Source: Pseudomonadota bacterium (lineage in GTDB: Bacteria; Myxococcota_A; UBA9160; SZUA-336). Taken from it: DNA of 64,000 bases. Positions 17,819 to 26,961 of this stretch are shown in pieces. Under the pieces are notes generated by a model. The model saw only the letters and a program-made list of their open reading frames with translations, searched no databases and was not told where the DNA came from. The number at the start of each line of letters is the position of its first letter. Positions within the stretch are counted from its first letter, which is position 1. A program made the position numbers and the translations under genes. The stretch is from NCBI GenBank assembly GCA_003247575.1, contig QJZC01000062.1, positions 1-64,000 on the forward strand, written 5' to 3'.

Positions 17819-18625
17819 TCAGCGGAGCAGCTTGCGACGCAGCAGCCACACTGCGACTGGGAAGCTGGCCGCGCCGAGCAGCACGAGGTAGACCGCGGCT
17901 GCGAGATGGGTCGTGTGCAGATCGTGCGTCGCGAATCCGCGCGCCAGATGCACTCCGGGCGAGAGCGGCGCGATCCATGCCGCGATCTGGAGCGCGCGTG
18001 GAAGGATCTCCATCGGAAAGAAGGATCCGCTGAAGAAGAAGAGCGGGGTCGCCACGATCGTGAAGATCAGCGACAAGGTCGAGGTGGTCTGTGCGGTGGC
18101 GGCGAAGCACAGCCCGATGGCGCCAAACTCCACCCCTACGAGCATCGAGACCAGCAGCACACCCGGAAAGGCGCTGGGGTCGAGCCAGCCGAGTCCGAGG
18201 GCGAGGCCTCCGACGGCGATCGTCGAGAGCGCGCTGCGTGTGGCTCCCCAGAGGATCTCTCCTGCCGCCAGCTGGACGATACCGATGGGAGTCGTGAGTA
18301 GGGTTTCGACGCTGTGCGACTGGATCCGCTGGAATGCGCCCCACGAGCACTCGAAGATCGCGTGGTACATCGCCATTCCCACGATCATGCCCGGAGTCAC
18401 GAAGCTCGCATACTCCCCGTGCGTGGGGAGGGTCCCGATCAGCCGGCCGACCCCCAGGCCCATCGCGAGCAGAACGCATGCCGGCTCGATCACGAACCAG
18501 GTCGTGGCCACCTTCCAGACGCGGGTCAGGGCCAACGCATGCCGGTACCAGATTCCAACGATGCCGCGTAGAAAGGAGGGGCGAGTCATCGGAGGAGCGG
18601 GCGCCTGATTCGGGCGCTTTGTCAT
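17819..18625 (-). CDS. ABC-2 type exporter permease (NodJ-like)
   Basis: A 268-residue inner-membrane permease with about six hydrophobic helices. The family feature EFGAIGLCFAA and the late FFFSGSFFPMEILP helix-loop match ABC-2 permeases of the NodJ/DrrB type. Its start overlaps the stop of the ATPase gene by four bases, so the two are coupled. The cargo is unknown; relatives export lipo-oligosaccharides, polyketide drugs or polysaccharides. It is the last gene of an MFS-ATPase-permease series. Confidence 0.9.
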   Translation of the reverse strand: MTKRPNQAPAPPMTRPSFLRGIVGIWYRHALALTRVWKVATTWFVIEPACVLLAMGLGVGRLIGTLPTHGEYASFVTPGMIVGMAMYHAIFECSWGAFQRIQSHSVETLLTTPIGIVQLAAGEILWGATRSALSTIAVGGLALGLGWLDPSAFPGVLLVSMLVGVEFGAIGLCFAATAQTTSTLSLIFTIVATPLFFFSGSFFPMEILPRALQIAAWIAPLSPGVHLARGFATHDLHTTHLAAAVYLVLLGAASFPVAVWLLRRKLLR

Positions 18626-19530
18626 TCGTCGCGAAGCTCCCGCCCCGTCAGGTTCAGGAAGACGTCCTCGAGATTGGCGCGGCGCACCTCAGAGCGAGTG
18701 CCCGCGATGCTCCGCACCGCAGCCGGATCGGCCTCTCGGTTGAGCCTGAACACGGCGCCGACTTCTCGCCAGCGGATGCCGGCGCGCTCGAGCTCGGCAC
18801 GCACGGAGCTGTGTGAAGCGGTGGTGACGCGTAGCTCCTGTACATCGCCGCGTGTGTGCTTCTCGATCAGCTCCAGCGGTGGGTCGAGCGCCAGAATGCG
18901 ACCGCGGTCGAGGATCGCGATGCGATCGCAGAGGGTGGCGGCTTCATCCATGTAGTGCGTCGACATCAGGATCGTGACTCCCCGGGCCTTGAGCTGCGCA
19001 AGCTCTTCCCAGACTCGATTGCGGCTGTGCGGGTCGAGTCCCGTCGTCGGTTCGTCGAGGATCACGGCCCGCGGTTGGATCATCAGCGCCCGAGCGATCG
19101 CCAGCCGGCGTTTCATCCCGCCCGAGAGCTCGTCGATCGCGTCCTCGCTGCGCGAGGCCAGGCCGAAGAAGTCGAGCACCTCGCGCGTGTGCCGGCGTGC
19201 CACGCGCAGCGAGAGCCCAGCTAAGAAACCGAACACCTCGAGATTCTGGCGAACGTTCAGGTCGTCATCGAGCCCGTCCTGTTGCGTGACGACTCCGACC
19301 ACGCAGCGCACCGCGCGCGGATCGCGCAGCGCATCGATCCCGGCAATCGAAACCTCGCCCGAGTCTACCGGCGAAAGCCCCGAGAGCACTCGCATCGTGG
19401 TCGTCTTTCCCGCACCGTTGGGTCCGAGCAGCCCGAACGTCTCGCCGGATGCGACTTCGAACGAGAGTCCGTCGATCGCGCGCACGGTACCGAAGCGCTT
19501 GACCAGCTTCTCGACACGAATCTCGGCCAT
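18622..19530 (-). CDS. ABC transporter ATP-binding protein (NodI/DrrA-like)
   Basis: The 302-residue ATPase subunit for the permease that overlaps it. Walker A is GPNGAGKTTT, the Q-loop lies in VVTQQDGLD, the signature is ELSGGMKRRLAIARAL, Walker B with catalytic Glu is AVILDEPTTGLDP and the switch His is in MSTHYMDEA. The C-terminal 80 residues contain the ANLEDVFLNLTG element common to exporter ATPases of this class. It starts 23 bases after the MFS gene, which suggests one transcript. Confidence 0.95.
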   Translation of the reverse strand: MAEIRVEKLVKRFGTVRAIDGLSFEVASGETFGLLGPNGAGKTTTMRVLSGLSPVDSGEVSIAGIDALRDPRAVRCVVGVVTQQDGLDDDLNVRQNLEVFGFLAGLSLRVARRHTREVLDFFGLASRSEDAIDELSGGMKRRLAIARALMIQPRAVILDEPTTGLDPHSRNRVWEELAQLKARGVTILMSTHYMDEAATLCDRIAILDRGRILALDPPLELIEKHTRGDVQELRVTTASHSSVRAELERAGIRWREVGAVFRLNREADPAAVRSIAGTRSEVRRANLEDVFLNLTGRELRDE

Positions 19531-19553
19531 GCTCGCTCGGAAGACCCTCTAGG

Positions 19554-21056
19554 CTACGCTGGGGAGTCCAGACGGAAGCGCGGCTCGCGAACGCGCCACA
19601 TGCTGGCCAGCGCCGCGAGCTTGAAGAGTATCGCGACGATGAAGAGGATCTCGTAGCCGAAGCTCTGGGCGAAGAAGCCTGCCGAGATCGTGGCCAGCGA
19701 ACCGACGAGCTCCGAGGACGAGTTTGCCAACGCGATTCGCAGGGGGACGTCCTCGCGCTTGCCGAATTCGAGCACGATGTTCATCGATGCCATCATGAAG
19801 CCGCCGAGTCCCGCGCCGATACCGACGTAGACTGCGACCAGGACTGCGAATGTCGGCTGCGTCAATAGCACTGCGACCGAGCCGATCCAGATGACCAGCG
19901 ACATCAGGAACACGGCCCGGAAGCCGGCGCGATCCGCGAGGAGTCCCCAGGGCAGGTTGAGAGAAGACTGAGCGAGAGCGAAGGCGCCGGTCAGTACGCC
20001 GAGCTCCCAACCGCTGAGCTGTCCATTCTGTTGGACGAAGAGAACGTAGAAGGGAAGCGCCATTCGGCCCATCGTGGCGATTGCGCGTGCGATGAAATAC
20101 CAGCGAAAGTCCGGATCGCTGCGCAACATCTCCGGGATGTCCAGGATCCGGTCGCTCACACGCGTCGCCGCGCGGACGGCGGGTGCTTCGGGTTCCCGCG
20201 TGAACATCAACGTAGCGAGCCCAGCGGCCGTGAGCAGAAACGCGACCAGGAAGGTCGTTGCGTAACCGTTGCCCAGCGCGTTCGGCTCGATCAGGTAGCG
20301 TCCGCCGAGCCCACCCACGAAGAAGACCACCACCCCCGCGAGCGCATTGCGTGCCCCAGTGAGCGCGCCGCGTCGTTCGACGGGAATCACCTTCGACATG
20401 AGCGTATTGAACACGACGCCCTGCATTCCCAGGAAGAAGCCGAACAGGCTTGTGAAGACGCACACCGCGATCAGATTCCAGCGGTCGGGTAGGAAGAAGC
20501 CTGCGAGCGCGATCCCTAGGAACTGGATCCGCATCAAGCCGCCGATGACGAACCCGAGGGGCAGCACGCGGCGCCGTTGCTCGACGAGCGTGGCCGAGAA
20601 GAACGGTGTGAGGCACTGCCCGAGCCCCTGTAGCCCGCGCACCACCCCGACCCACGCGACGCTGCCGGACAGCAGGGCGATGTATGTCGGCAGGAAGGTG
20701 GGAGTTTGGAACAACCTGAATCCGGTCTGGCCGAGCATGCCGTGGATCAGGTGTGCGGTGTAGTTCCGCCGGAGGTTGCTCCAGACCTGGGCCTGAAAGC
20801 GGGCCTCGCGCTCCTCTGCGCTCGGCTCGCCACCAGACTCGGAAGCGGCGGCGACCGCTGGGCCCAAGGCGCTCTCGGCCGCGCCGTCCTGCCCCCCGTC
20901 ACATCCCGATGCGACTTCGCGAGTCTGGACGTCGTGTGCGGAGACGTCGCGCGCCAAACCGGAATTCACTTGGAGTTGCGGTGGGATTGAGCGTGGGTTC
21001 TGCAGAGCGGACCTTCCTTGGGGCGCTATCCTGCTCGCTTCGCTTCCCTGGCACAA
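19554..21056 (-). CDS. Major facilitator superfamily transporter
   Basis: An open frame of 500 residues with about twelve membrane helices from residue 95 onward. MFS signatures appear as the loop 2-3-like basic stretch LVEQRRRVLPLG and the second-half LADRAGFRAVF. The first 90 residues are Ala/Glu/Ser-rich and poorly conserved in character; the TTG start at 21056 is probably too early, though no good internal ATG precedes the helices. The substrate is unknown. It heads the likely operon with the NodIJ-like exporter, so both may serve one efflux or envelope pathway. Confidence 0.85.
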   Translation of the reverse strand: MCQGSEASRIAPQGRSALQNPRSIPPQLQVNSGLARDVSAHDVQTREVASGCDGGQDGAAESALGPAVAAASESGGEPSAEEREARFQAQVWSNLRRNYTAHLIHGMLGQTGFRLFQTPTFLPTYIALLSGSVAWVGVVRGLQGLGQCLTPFFSATLVEQRRRVLPLGFVIGGLMRIQFLGIALAGFFLPDRWNLIAVCVFTSLFGFFLGMQGVVFNTLMSKVIPVERRGALTGARNALAGVVVFFVGGLGGRYLIEPNALGNGYATTFLVAFLLTAAGLATLMFTREPEAPAVRAATRVSDRILDIPEMLRSDPDFRWYFIARAIATMGRMALPFYVLFVQQNGQLSGWELGVLTGAFALAQSSLNLPWGLLADRAGFRAVFLMSLVIWIGSVAVLLTQPTFAVLVAVYVGIGAGLGGFMMASMNIVLEFGKREDVPLRIALANSSSELVGSLATISAGFFAQSFGYEILFIVAILFKLAALASMWRVREPRFRLDSPA

Positions 21057-21605
21057 GGGCTAGCGTGATCGGCGGATGGGCCTCGTTGCCTCTCGAGGGC
21101 GCTCTGGCAGTCAGGGTCGCTCAGGCGCGCTCGGCGGTGCCGAGCGCATCCAGCGCTCCCCCGGAAGCGCGCCCGAACGGATGACGCGGGCGTGCGTGAG
21201 TGCATCGAGCTGCTCGGATGAGGTTGGCCGAGCGACCGAGCACGGGAATTCGAGTGTGCTTCGAGGGAGCGCTGCTTTCGATTCGTGCGTCCGCGCGTAA
21301 GTTGGGGACTCGTCTCCGGGGATCGATGCCTCCGTCCTCGAGGCAGCGCGGGCCGCGGATAGCGGCGACGCCGTAACTGCTCAGGGAGAAGGCGACTCGG
21401 GCCCCGTGTCCGAGCTACGCTGCATAGGACCTGGGGATTAGGGTCTGGCGATGCGACTCACGAATCACTTCGGATGCGAATTCTCGATTGGGGTACCTCC
21501 GAGTGTAGGTGCTGCAGGACAGGCATCGGGCAACGTCGCGGGCGAACGCTCTTGGGGTAGCGGCCGCCCGCGTGCGAGGTACTGCCGCGGCAGCGACTGC
21601 TGCGC
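21057..21605. other. Intergenic stretch without a supported gene
   Basis: Between the MFS gene and the 30-residue peptide gene. The open frames here are short and compositionally random. I see no terminator with a T tract, no tRNA and no strong repeats. Confidence 0.5.
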
Positions 21606-21698
21606 CTAGAGCACGTGGTGGATCTGCAGCTGCAGATACATTGCAAACGCCATCAATGATGCGAACGCGATGCCGAATGGAATGATCACTCGATTCAT
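21606..21698 (-). CDS. Candidate 30-residue membrane peptide
   Basis: A short frame read from ATG at 21698 to TAG at 21606. AAGGGG lies seven bases before the ATG, a good ribosome site. The product begins MNRVIIPFGIAFASLMAF and ends QIHHVL, giving one hydrophobic helix with a basic N-terminus and a His-rich tail, as in small inner-membrane or respiratory-complex accessory peptides. No homologue is claimed. Support comes from the ribosome site and the helix composition in an otherwise empty stretch; chance cannot be excluded at this size. Confidence 0.45.
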   Translation of the reverse strand: MNRVIIPFGIAFASLMAFAMYLQLQIHHVL

Positions 21699-21949
21699 CG
21701 TAGAACCCCTTCATCGAAGCGAGTGCAACTGCGGCCGCTGCTGCGTGACTCGCCGGTTGCGTCATGTGTTCCGGCCGCAGCAGGAGGTAACGCAAGCTGC
21801 ATGCCAGACGTCGGGCGACGTGAGTGGAGGCGAGCACTGGATGCGTGGCGCCGGAGCGCAGTCACTCCGCGCTCTGTGGCCGGATGCCACGTCCCGCAAG
21901 GGGCTCGCCGCCACAGCGTGCTCGGCGTCCCTGGTGTTGCGGGCGGCTG

Positions 21950-23182
21950 CTAGTGCAGCTCGCTCCGGCGCAGGATGCGCAACATGCATCCCAGGGACGG
22001 ATCACCCACGAGCGCGCGCAGGGCCGAGCGCAAGGTGCGTGGTCCCAGGCACCAGGCCAGGCTTTCGCCCGGTGGGTCTCTGCGCATCAGCTCTTCCTTG
22101 GCCTTCCAGTGGACGAGGACCTCGGCCAGTAGGCGTTCTGCGGCGCCTGGACAGGTGCGCTCGAGGGCGCCCAACACGGACGGGAACTCGTGCGCCTCGG
22201 CTGCTTGCCGAGGGAACGGATGCCGTACGCCATCCGGCGACTGCGCGTCGCTTGCCGGCTGCCGAACACGGGCATCAAGTACGGAGAGCACCGTCGTCTG
22301 CACCCCCTTGAACAGTTCCTGCGGCGCCGGCGGGGTAGGGCGATGGCTGGCTCGTGCTCCGAAGCGTGGAAGCAGCCCGGGCGCCAACCCGTGCTGCTGA
22401 TACTCGAGTAGGGCATGTCGCCGATGTGCGAGCTCGTCGTGTGTGCGAGACAGAAGATCCTCGACCTCCGAGCGCTTGAGCTTGCGGATGGTCGCTGCCA
22501 GTCCCGGTTCGACGCGCGGTGCGGGCGTCCGCGCCGCCAAGCTCTCGACTCTGCCGGCACGAGGACGCTCAGCGTTCGCGACTGCGGCACACGAGCGCAC
22601 GTTGGATTTGGTCGTGATCACCTCGAACAGAAGCCCGTTGCGATCGACACCCACGGAACGCGTGGCGAATACGCGCGTACGACCGCTTCGGTCATGCTCC
22701 TGGATGAGACCCTCGTGCACCAGATCGTGCTCGAAGAAGCGCTTGAAGTACTCGCGTCCCTGGTGCTCGGAGCTTCCGAGAAGCTCCTCGAGCGAGGTGC
22801 CCTCGAGTGCGTCCACGCAGCTGTATCCCGAAAGTGTGGCCATCTCGGCGTTGCAGCGGACGACCCTCGCGCGCTGGGTCGCTAGAGCCGCCTTTTCCTC
22901 GCTTGCCAGTGAGAGCGGGATCGGTGGGTCGATCTCGAAGACCGCGAACGCGACGTAGTCGGTCGCCGTCTTCTCCTCGGTCTGCGGGCGTCGGGCTCGA
23001 CGGCCTTCCGAGCCGCGCCGATCGAGACCGCGCGACTCAGAGTCGCGGGAAGCGGCGCTGTCGGCTGGGCGAGAGTGAGTGAAATCCCTCAGGCGGAACA
23101 GGTCTCCGCTACATGCGGCGGCGAGGGTGCCGGGTGGAATGCTGCGAAGCGAGGTCGGTGAACCGAAGGAAGGGGGCTCCAT
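21950..23182 (-). CDS. PAS-domain protein of unknown function
   Basis: A 410-residue protein from ATG 23182, which has GGAG six bases upstream. Residues about 80-190 form a PAS-like sensor domain (VVRCNAEMATLSGYSCVDALEG, then LVHEGLIQEHDRSGRTRVFATRSVGV). The C-terminal half is helical, rich in Arg/Ala/Leu and contains a coiled-coil-like SEVEDLLSRTHDELAHRRHALLEY segment; no kinase, cyclase or DNA-binding domain is evident. It may signal through protein contact. It is followed after 24 bases by no gene on this strand; the kinase-fold gene lies upstream. Confidence 0.55.
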   Translation of the reverse strand: MEPPSFGSPTSLRSIPPGTLAAACSGDLFRLRDFTHSRPADSAASRDSESRGLDRRGSEGRRARRPQTEEKTATDYVAFAVFEIDPPIPLSLASEEKAALATQRARVVRCNAEMATLSGYSCVDALEGTSLEELLGSSEHQGREYFKRFFEHDLVHEGLIQEHDRSGRTRVFATRSVGVDRNGLLFEVITTKSNVRSCAAVANAERPRAGRVESLAARTPAPRVEPGLAATIRKLKRSEVEDLLSRTHDELAHRRHALLEYQQHGLAPGLLPRFGARASHRPTPPAPQELFKGVQTTVLSVLDARVRQPASDAQSPDGVRHPFPRQAAEAHEFPSVLGALERTCPGAAERLLAEVLVHWKAKEELMRRDPPGESLAWCLGPRTLRSALRALVGDPSLGCMLRILRRSELH

Positions 23183-23347
23183 TGCGGACTCCGTCGGGCG
23201 TTTGGTTGCGTCTAACCCAGAGCATCGGCAGCGAGTCGGCAGCACTTGAGCAGAAAAGTGACGCCGACGCCCGAAACTTTGGGCGAGCCAGCCGGTTGTG
23301 CGGACACCACCGCCCGGTGGCAATGAGGTGGGCTGGCGCCCCCGCTC

Positions 23348-24151
23348 TCAGCGGTCCGGCAGCCAGTCGACCTCGCGTTGGAATCGCTCGGACGCCCGAA
23401 ACAGCTCCGGGATCGCTCCGATCGCCTCTTCAGCGAAGCGCCCGGGCTGGCGTCCCAGCGAGCACTGCAGCAGGATCGCCTCGCGCCAGAGCTCCTGGAA
23501 GTCGCGCGCGCAAGCGGTTTTCCAGACGGTCGGTTCCAGTTCGGACTCGAGCCGTGCGGCTTCGAAGTCTACGGGGACGACGGCGAGTGGAGAGGAACAC
23601 ACGATCAAGTTGTGCAGCTCGACATCTCCGTGGAGGACGCCCCCCGAGTGAAGCTTCGTGATCATGTCTGCTGCCTCCGAGAGAAGCTTCCACAGCCCGG
23701 CGGCCGTAGCGAGATTCAGCTCCCGCGCGCGCGGGAGATTGCTCTCCTCAGGGGTGAAGCCGAAGGGCGAGAGCCGCTTGTAGGGAAGACCCGGAATCAG
23801 GCAGCTGCGGAAGATGCGCGCTTCGAATCCGATGGGCGGTGGGATCCCGAGGATGTGGCTCGCCAGCTGGGAGCGCTCGAACTCGGTTTCTGGAGAGATG
23901 TGGAGGCTGGCCGCGAAGTACGTCTTGCGGAAGTGCAGGGGGTATTGCTCGGTGAGCGGGTGGCGCTCTCGCGTGTCCGCACCGGCGAGCACCATCTCGG
24001 CAGACATCAGTGGCGCGCCGTTCGCTTCGCGGCGCTCGATTGTGCGGACCACGAAGTCGTGCCTTGGCGGATGGTCGAGGAGCTCGACGTACTCTTCGGC
24101 CAGCCGGACGTGGTGCTGGGGGGAGACCGGGATGTCGCGGGATTCGTTCAT
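23348..24151 (-). CDS. Kinase-fold (APH/LPS-kinase-like) protein
   Basis: About 267 residues from ATG 24151. The C-terminal lobe carries a protein-kinase-like catalytic loop, LHGDVELHNLI (His-x-Asp...Asn), and the metal-binding VPVDFEAAR motif, as in aminoglycoside/homoserine or lipopolysaccharide kinases. The N-terminal lobe (RKTYFAASLH..., EFERSQLASHILGIPPPI) is diverged but consistent with that fold. It probably phosphorylates a small molecule or a protein; the target is unknown. It is divergent from the small exported protein gene 190 bases away. Confidence 0.7.
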   Translation of the reverse strand: MNESRDIPVSPQHHVRLAEEYVELLDHPPRHDFVVRTIERREANGAPLMSAEMVLAGADTRERHPLTEQYPLHFRKTYFAASLHISPETEFERSQLASHILGIPPPIGFEARIFRSCLIPGLPYKRLSPFGFTPEESNLPRARELNLATAAGLWKLLSEAADMITKLHSGGVLHGDVELHNLIVCSSPLAVVPVDFEAARLESELEPTVWKTACARDFQELWREAILLQCSLGRQPGRFAEEAIGAIPELFRASERFQREVDWLPDR

Positions 24152-24341
24152 CGCTGGTCCGAAGTACATACCGAACCCATCGGCGTTCTGCCCTGTAGAG
24201 GAACGCCGAAGGCTGCGCGGGCTCGGTATACTCGCGCCGGCTGGTCGCGCGAACGCCTCTCGACGTCCACGGAGAGCCGCCGTCCATGCAGACGCGACAG
24301 CCACAGAGTTTCGACAGTCACGGAGAGAAGGAGGTTCGAAG

Positions 24342-24755
24342 ATGAAGGCTCGTTTGCTGCTACTGCTCGTTCTGCTCGGTTGCGCGGTTGTGCCCGTGTC
24401 TCCGGCCTTCGCACCTCCGGATTGGGAGGCACTGGCCACCGAGAGCACGGTCATCGTCGTGACTAGCGATCCGGACGGCTCGGAGCGGGTGACCACGGTC
24501 TGGCTGGCGGTCGTCGCAGGGAAGGGGTTCATCCGTACGGGATCGACGCGCTGGTATGCCAATCTGCAGCGCGATCCCGATCTGGTGTTTCGCGCGGCGG
24601 GCCAGGAGTTTCCGCTCCGGGCCGAGTTCGTGGCTGATGGCGAGCTCGCCGATGAGATCGACGCGGAGTTCCGGAGGAAGTACGGGTTCTCGGACCGTGT
24701 CGTGTCCTTCTTTCGCGGAGACGGAGCGAACTGGATGCAGCTGGTGGGGCGCTAG
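24342..24755 (+). CDS. Small exported protein, DUF2255/FMN-binding split-barrel-like
   Basis: 137 residues from ATG 24342, with AAGGAGG at 24328-24334. The N-terminus is a signal of lipoprotein type (LLLLLVLLGC, Cys14 possible lipidation). The mature part follows the pattern of the flavin/deazaflavin-binding split barrel seen in DUF2255-type proteins: TVWLAVVAGKGFIRTG, RWYANLQRDPDLVFRAAG and a C-terminal FRRKYGFSDRV. Cofactor binding is only inferred, and an exported member would be unusual. It precedes trpS by 35 bases and may share its transcript. Confidence 0.6.
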   Translation: MKARLLLLLVLLGCAVVPVSPAFAPPDWEALATESTVIVVTSDPDGSERVTTVWLAVVAGKGFIRTGSTRWYANLQRDPDLVFRAAGQEFPLRAEFVADGELADEIDAEFRRKYGFSDRVVSFFRGDGANWMQLVGR

Positions 24756-24790
24756 CAGCTTGATAGGGGGTGTCTGCTACACTCGGCGGC

Positions 24791-25864
24791 ATGTCGCAAG
24801 TGCAGCCCGCTGAGCGCAAGCCCGTCATCCTATCTGGAATCCAGCCGTCCGGAGAGCTCTGCCTGGGCAATTACCTCGGTGCACTCCGGCGCTGGGTCGA
24901 GCTTCAAGACGACTACGACTGCATCTTCATGGTGGTCGATCTGCATGCGATCACGGTGCGCCAAGTTCCCGCAGAGCTACGCAAGCGCTGTCTCTCGTTC
25001 GCTGCTCAGTACATCGCCTGCGGGATCGACCCGAAGCGCTCCACGATCGCTATTCAGTCGCATGTGCCCCAGCACGCGGAGCTGACCTGGGTGTTGAGTT
25101 CGCTGACGTCCATGGGCGAACTCGGTCGCATGACCCAGTTCAAGGAGAAGTCCCGCAAGGCCGTTTCCACCGACGCGGCCGTCCCAGATGTTCCAGCCGT
25201 GGAGGGAGGGGGGGCGTCGCAGCAGGCGAACGCGGCGCTGTTCATGTATCCCGTGTTGATGGCGGCGGATATCCTTCTGTATCAGACCGTCGGGGTTCCC
25301 GTCGGTGATGATCAGAAGCAGCATCTCGAGCTGGCACGCGATCTCGCCCAACGCTTCAACCACCACTACTCCGAGACCTTCGTCGTTCCAGAGCCGTTCA
25401 TTCCGCAGGTCGGTGCACGCATCATGAGCCTGCAGGACCCGACGAAGAAGATGTCGAAGAGTGATGACAACGCCAACAACAGCATCGCGCTGCTCGACCC
25501 TCCTGACGCGATTCGGCGCAAGATTCGGCGTGCGGTTACCGACTCCGAAACGGAGATCGCGTACCACCCGGCGCGCCCCGGGCTCGCAAACCTCCTGACG
25601 ATGTACGCGGTGCTGGAGGGGAAGCCAGTCGAACAGGTCGTTCAGGCCTATTCGGGGCGTTCCTACTCGGACTTCAAGAGCGACCTCGCTGAACTCGCCA
25701 TCTCAGTGCTGGAGCCGATCCAGCAACGCTACCGCGAGCTCATGCAGGATCGCTCGCATCTAGATCAGGTTCTCGCCGACGGTGCGCGTGAGTGTCGGCG
25801 CAGGGCGCAACGCACGCTGTCCAAGGTCTACCGCAAGCTCGGTCTGGTCGAGCCGGCTCGCTGA
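24791..25864 (+). CDS. trpS: Tryptophanyl-tRNA synthetase
   Basis: This class I synthetase charges tRNA-Trp. The start is set at ATG 24791; an in-frame GTG at 24770 is possible. The 357-residue protein has the GIQPSGELCLGNYLGALR signature, where Cys replaces the Thr/His of the HIGH-type motif, then MYPVLMAADILLYQ, VPVGDDQKQHLELARD and KKMSKSDDN. A 12-15-residue Ala/Val/Gly-rich insertion follows FKEKSRKAV, before the NAALFMYPV helix. A GC hairpin about 100 bases downstream may end the transcript. Confidence 0.97.
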   Translation: MSQVQPAERKPVILSGIQPSGELCLGNYLGALRRWVELQDDYDCIFMVVDLHAITVRQVPAELRKRCLSFAAQYIACGIDPKRSTIAIQSHVPQHAELTWVLSSLTSMGELGRMTQFKEKSRKAVSTDAAVPDVPAVEGGGASQQANAALFMYPVLMAADILLYQTVGVPVGDDQKQHLELARDLAQRFNHHYSETFVVPEPFIPQVGARIMSLQDPTKKMSKSDDNANNSIALLDPPDAIRRKIRRAVTDSETEIAYHPARPGLANLLTMYAVLEGKPVEQVVQAYSGRSYSDFKSDLAELAISVLEPIQQRYRELMQDRSHLDQVLADGARECRRRAQRTLSKVYRKLGLVEPAR

Positions 25865-25965
25865 GGCGCTCCCGTACTGCGGGTCTTTCGACCCCACGCA
25901 CTGCCGACTAGCGACGGCTACCTCGGTTTGGCGCTTCTCTGTCGGACTTCGATCCGAGGCTTGCC

Positions 25966-25999
25966 GCCGCGCCGGCGAAGCGGTCCTCGCCGGCGCGGC
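25966..25999. terminator. Hairpin between convergent genes
   Basis: Arms GCCGCGCCGGCGA (25966-25978) and TCGCCGGCGCGGC (25987-25999) are perfect complements around an 8-base loop. No T tract follows on either strand, so Rho-independent termination is uncertain. Its position between trpS and the hsp20 pair supports a two-way transcript end. Confidence 0.55.
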
Positions 26000-26105
26000 G
26001 CGCGGGTCTGCTTTCGAAGGTGCAGTGTGGCGGGTGGAGCGGCGCTCGCGTTCGCCCGAGTCGGTGCGAGCCCGTGCTGTGCAACCTCCGAGAGCGCAGC
26101 TTGCC

Positions 26106-26504
26106 TCAGTGTGCGCTGATCGGAATGCGCCTCGGTCGGGCTCTCTCACTCTTCGGCAGCTTGAGCTCGAGGACTCCGTTCGATACTCGTGCTTCGATCG
26201 CTTCGCTATCGATCTCGTTCGAGATCTCGAAGCTCCGCACGTAGTTCCCGACGTTGTACTCGGTATACAGCGGCGACAGGTTCGAGTACTCGTCCAAGCC
26301 TACCGAGCCTTCGATTGACAGTCGGCCGTTCTCGAGGCGGATGTCCACGTCGTCCGAAGCTACACCGGGCAGGTCCGCCCAGAGCCAGAGTGCATCTTCT
26401 GTCTCGGTGATGTCGACCTTCGGGATGAAGGTCCGCACCGGCCGTGTGTTCTCATGCGCTTCGCTGGGCTTGCGCTCCGACTTTACCGTGAGTTGATCGT
26501 CCAT
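26106..26504 (-). CDS. Small heat-shock protein (Hsp20/alpha-crystallin)
   Basis: A 132-residue ATP-independent holdase chaperone of the cytoplasm. The alpha-crystallin domain runs from about residue 28 (PKVDITETEDALWLWADLPGV) to the GVLELKLPK strand near the end, followed by a basic tail with the I-x-I-type RRIPIS motif used for oligomer assembly. The ribosome site GAGGAGG lies at the end of the upstream hsp20 gene, 13 bases away, so the two form one operon. The N-terminal arm is short and charged. Confidence 0.95.
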   Translation of the reverse strand: MDDQLTVKSERKPSEAHENTRPVRTFIPKVDITETEDALWLWADLPGVASDDVDIRLENGRLSIEGSVGLDEYSNLSPLYTEYNVGNYVRSFEISNEIDSEAIEARVSNGVLELKLPKSERARPRRIPISAH

Positions 26505-26517
26505 GTTTCGTACCTCC

Positions 26518-26961
26518 TCAGTGGGACTGGGAAGAGATTTCGATGCGGCGCGGCTTGGATTCTTCGCGGAAGGGCACCCGAATGTTCAGCACCCCGTTTC
26601 GATAGCTCGCATCCGCGCTCTCGAGCGCTGCATCCTTGGGTAGACGTACCGAGCGAGAGAAGTCTCCGCTCCAGCGCTCGCGTCGATGCGCGCTCCCCGA
26701 ACTCTCCGTCGGGGTACGCTTCCCCGAGATGACCAAGGTATCGCCCTTCGTCTCGATGGAGAGCGATTCTGCAGGCAGCCCTGGGACTTCCATGCGAACC
26801 AAGTAGCTTGCTTCATCGCGAAAGATGTTCACGGGCGGGAACGCGCCTCGGCCGGTGGTCGATCGTGTAAACCAGTCAAAGGGCCGCTCCAGGGCGCGAT
26901 CGAGTTCGCTCTGGAGTCGGAGCATTCCGTCGAGTTCTGACATGAGCCAGGATCGAGTCAT
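26518..26961 (-). CDS. Small heat-shock protein (Hsp20/alpha-crystallin)
   Basis: 147 residues from ATG 26961, chosen for GGAGGA eight bases upstream. The N-terminal arm has aromatic residues (PFDWFTRS), then the alpha-crystallin domain from NIFRDEASYLVRMEVPGLP to GVLNIRVPF, and a C-terminal RRIEIS anchor. It is the upstream member of a tandem pair; the two paralogues differ enough to form hetero-oligomers. Its leader contains a long imperfect hairpin (26993-27034), which suggests post-transcriptional or repressor control. Confidence 0.95.
   Translation of the reverse strand: MTRSWLMSELDGMLRLQSELDRALERPFDWFTRSTTGRGAFPPVNIFRDEASYLVRMEVPGLPAESLSIETKGDTLVISGKRTPTESSGSAHRRERWSGDFSRSVRLPKDAALESADASYRNGVLNIRVPFREESKPRRIEISSQSH

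Noticed and set aside
21415..21837. A 140-residue minus-strand frame overlapping the 30-residue peptide
   Set aside because: Its composition is random, and the short frame inside has a better ribosome site and a coherent hydrophobic helix.
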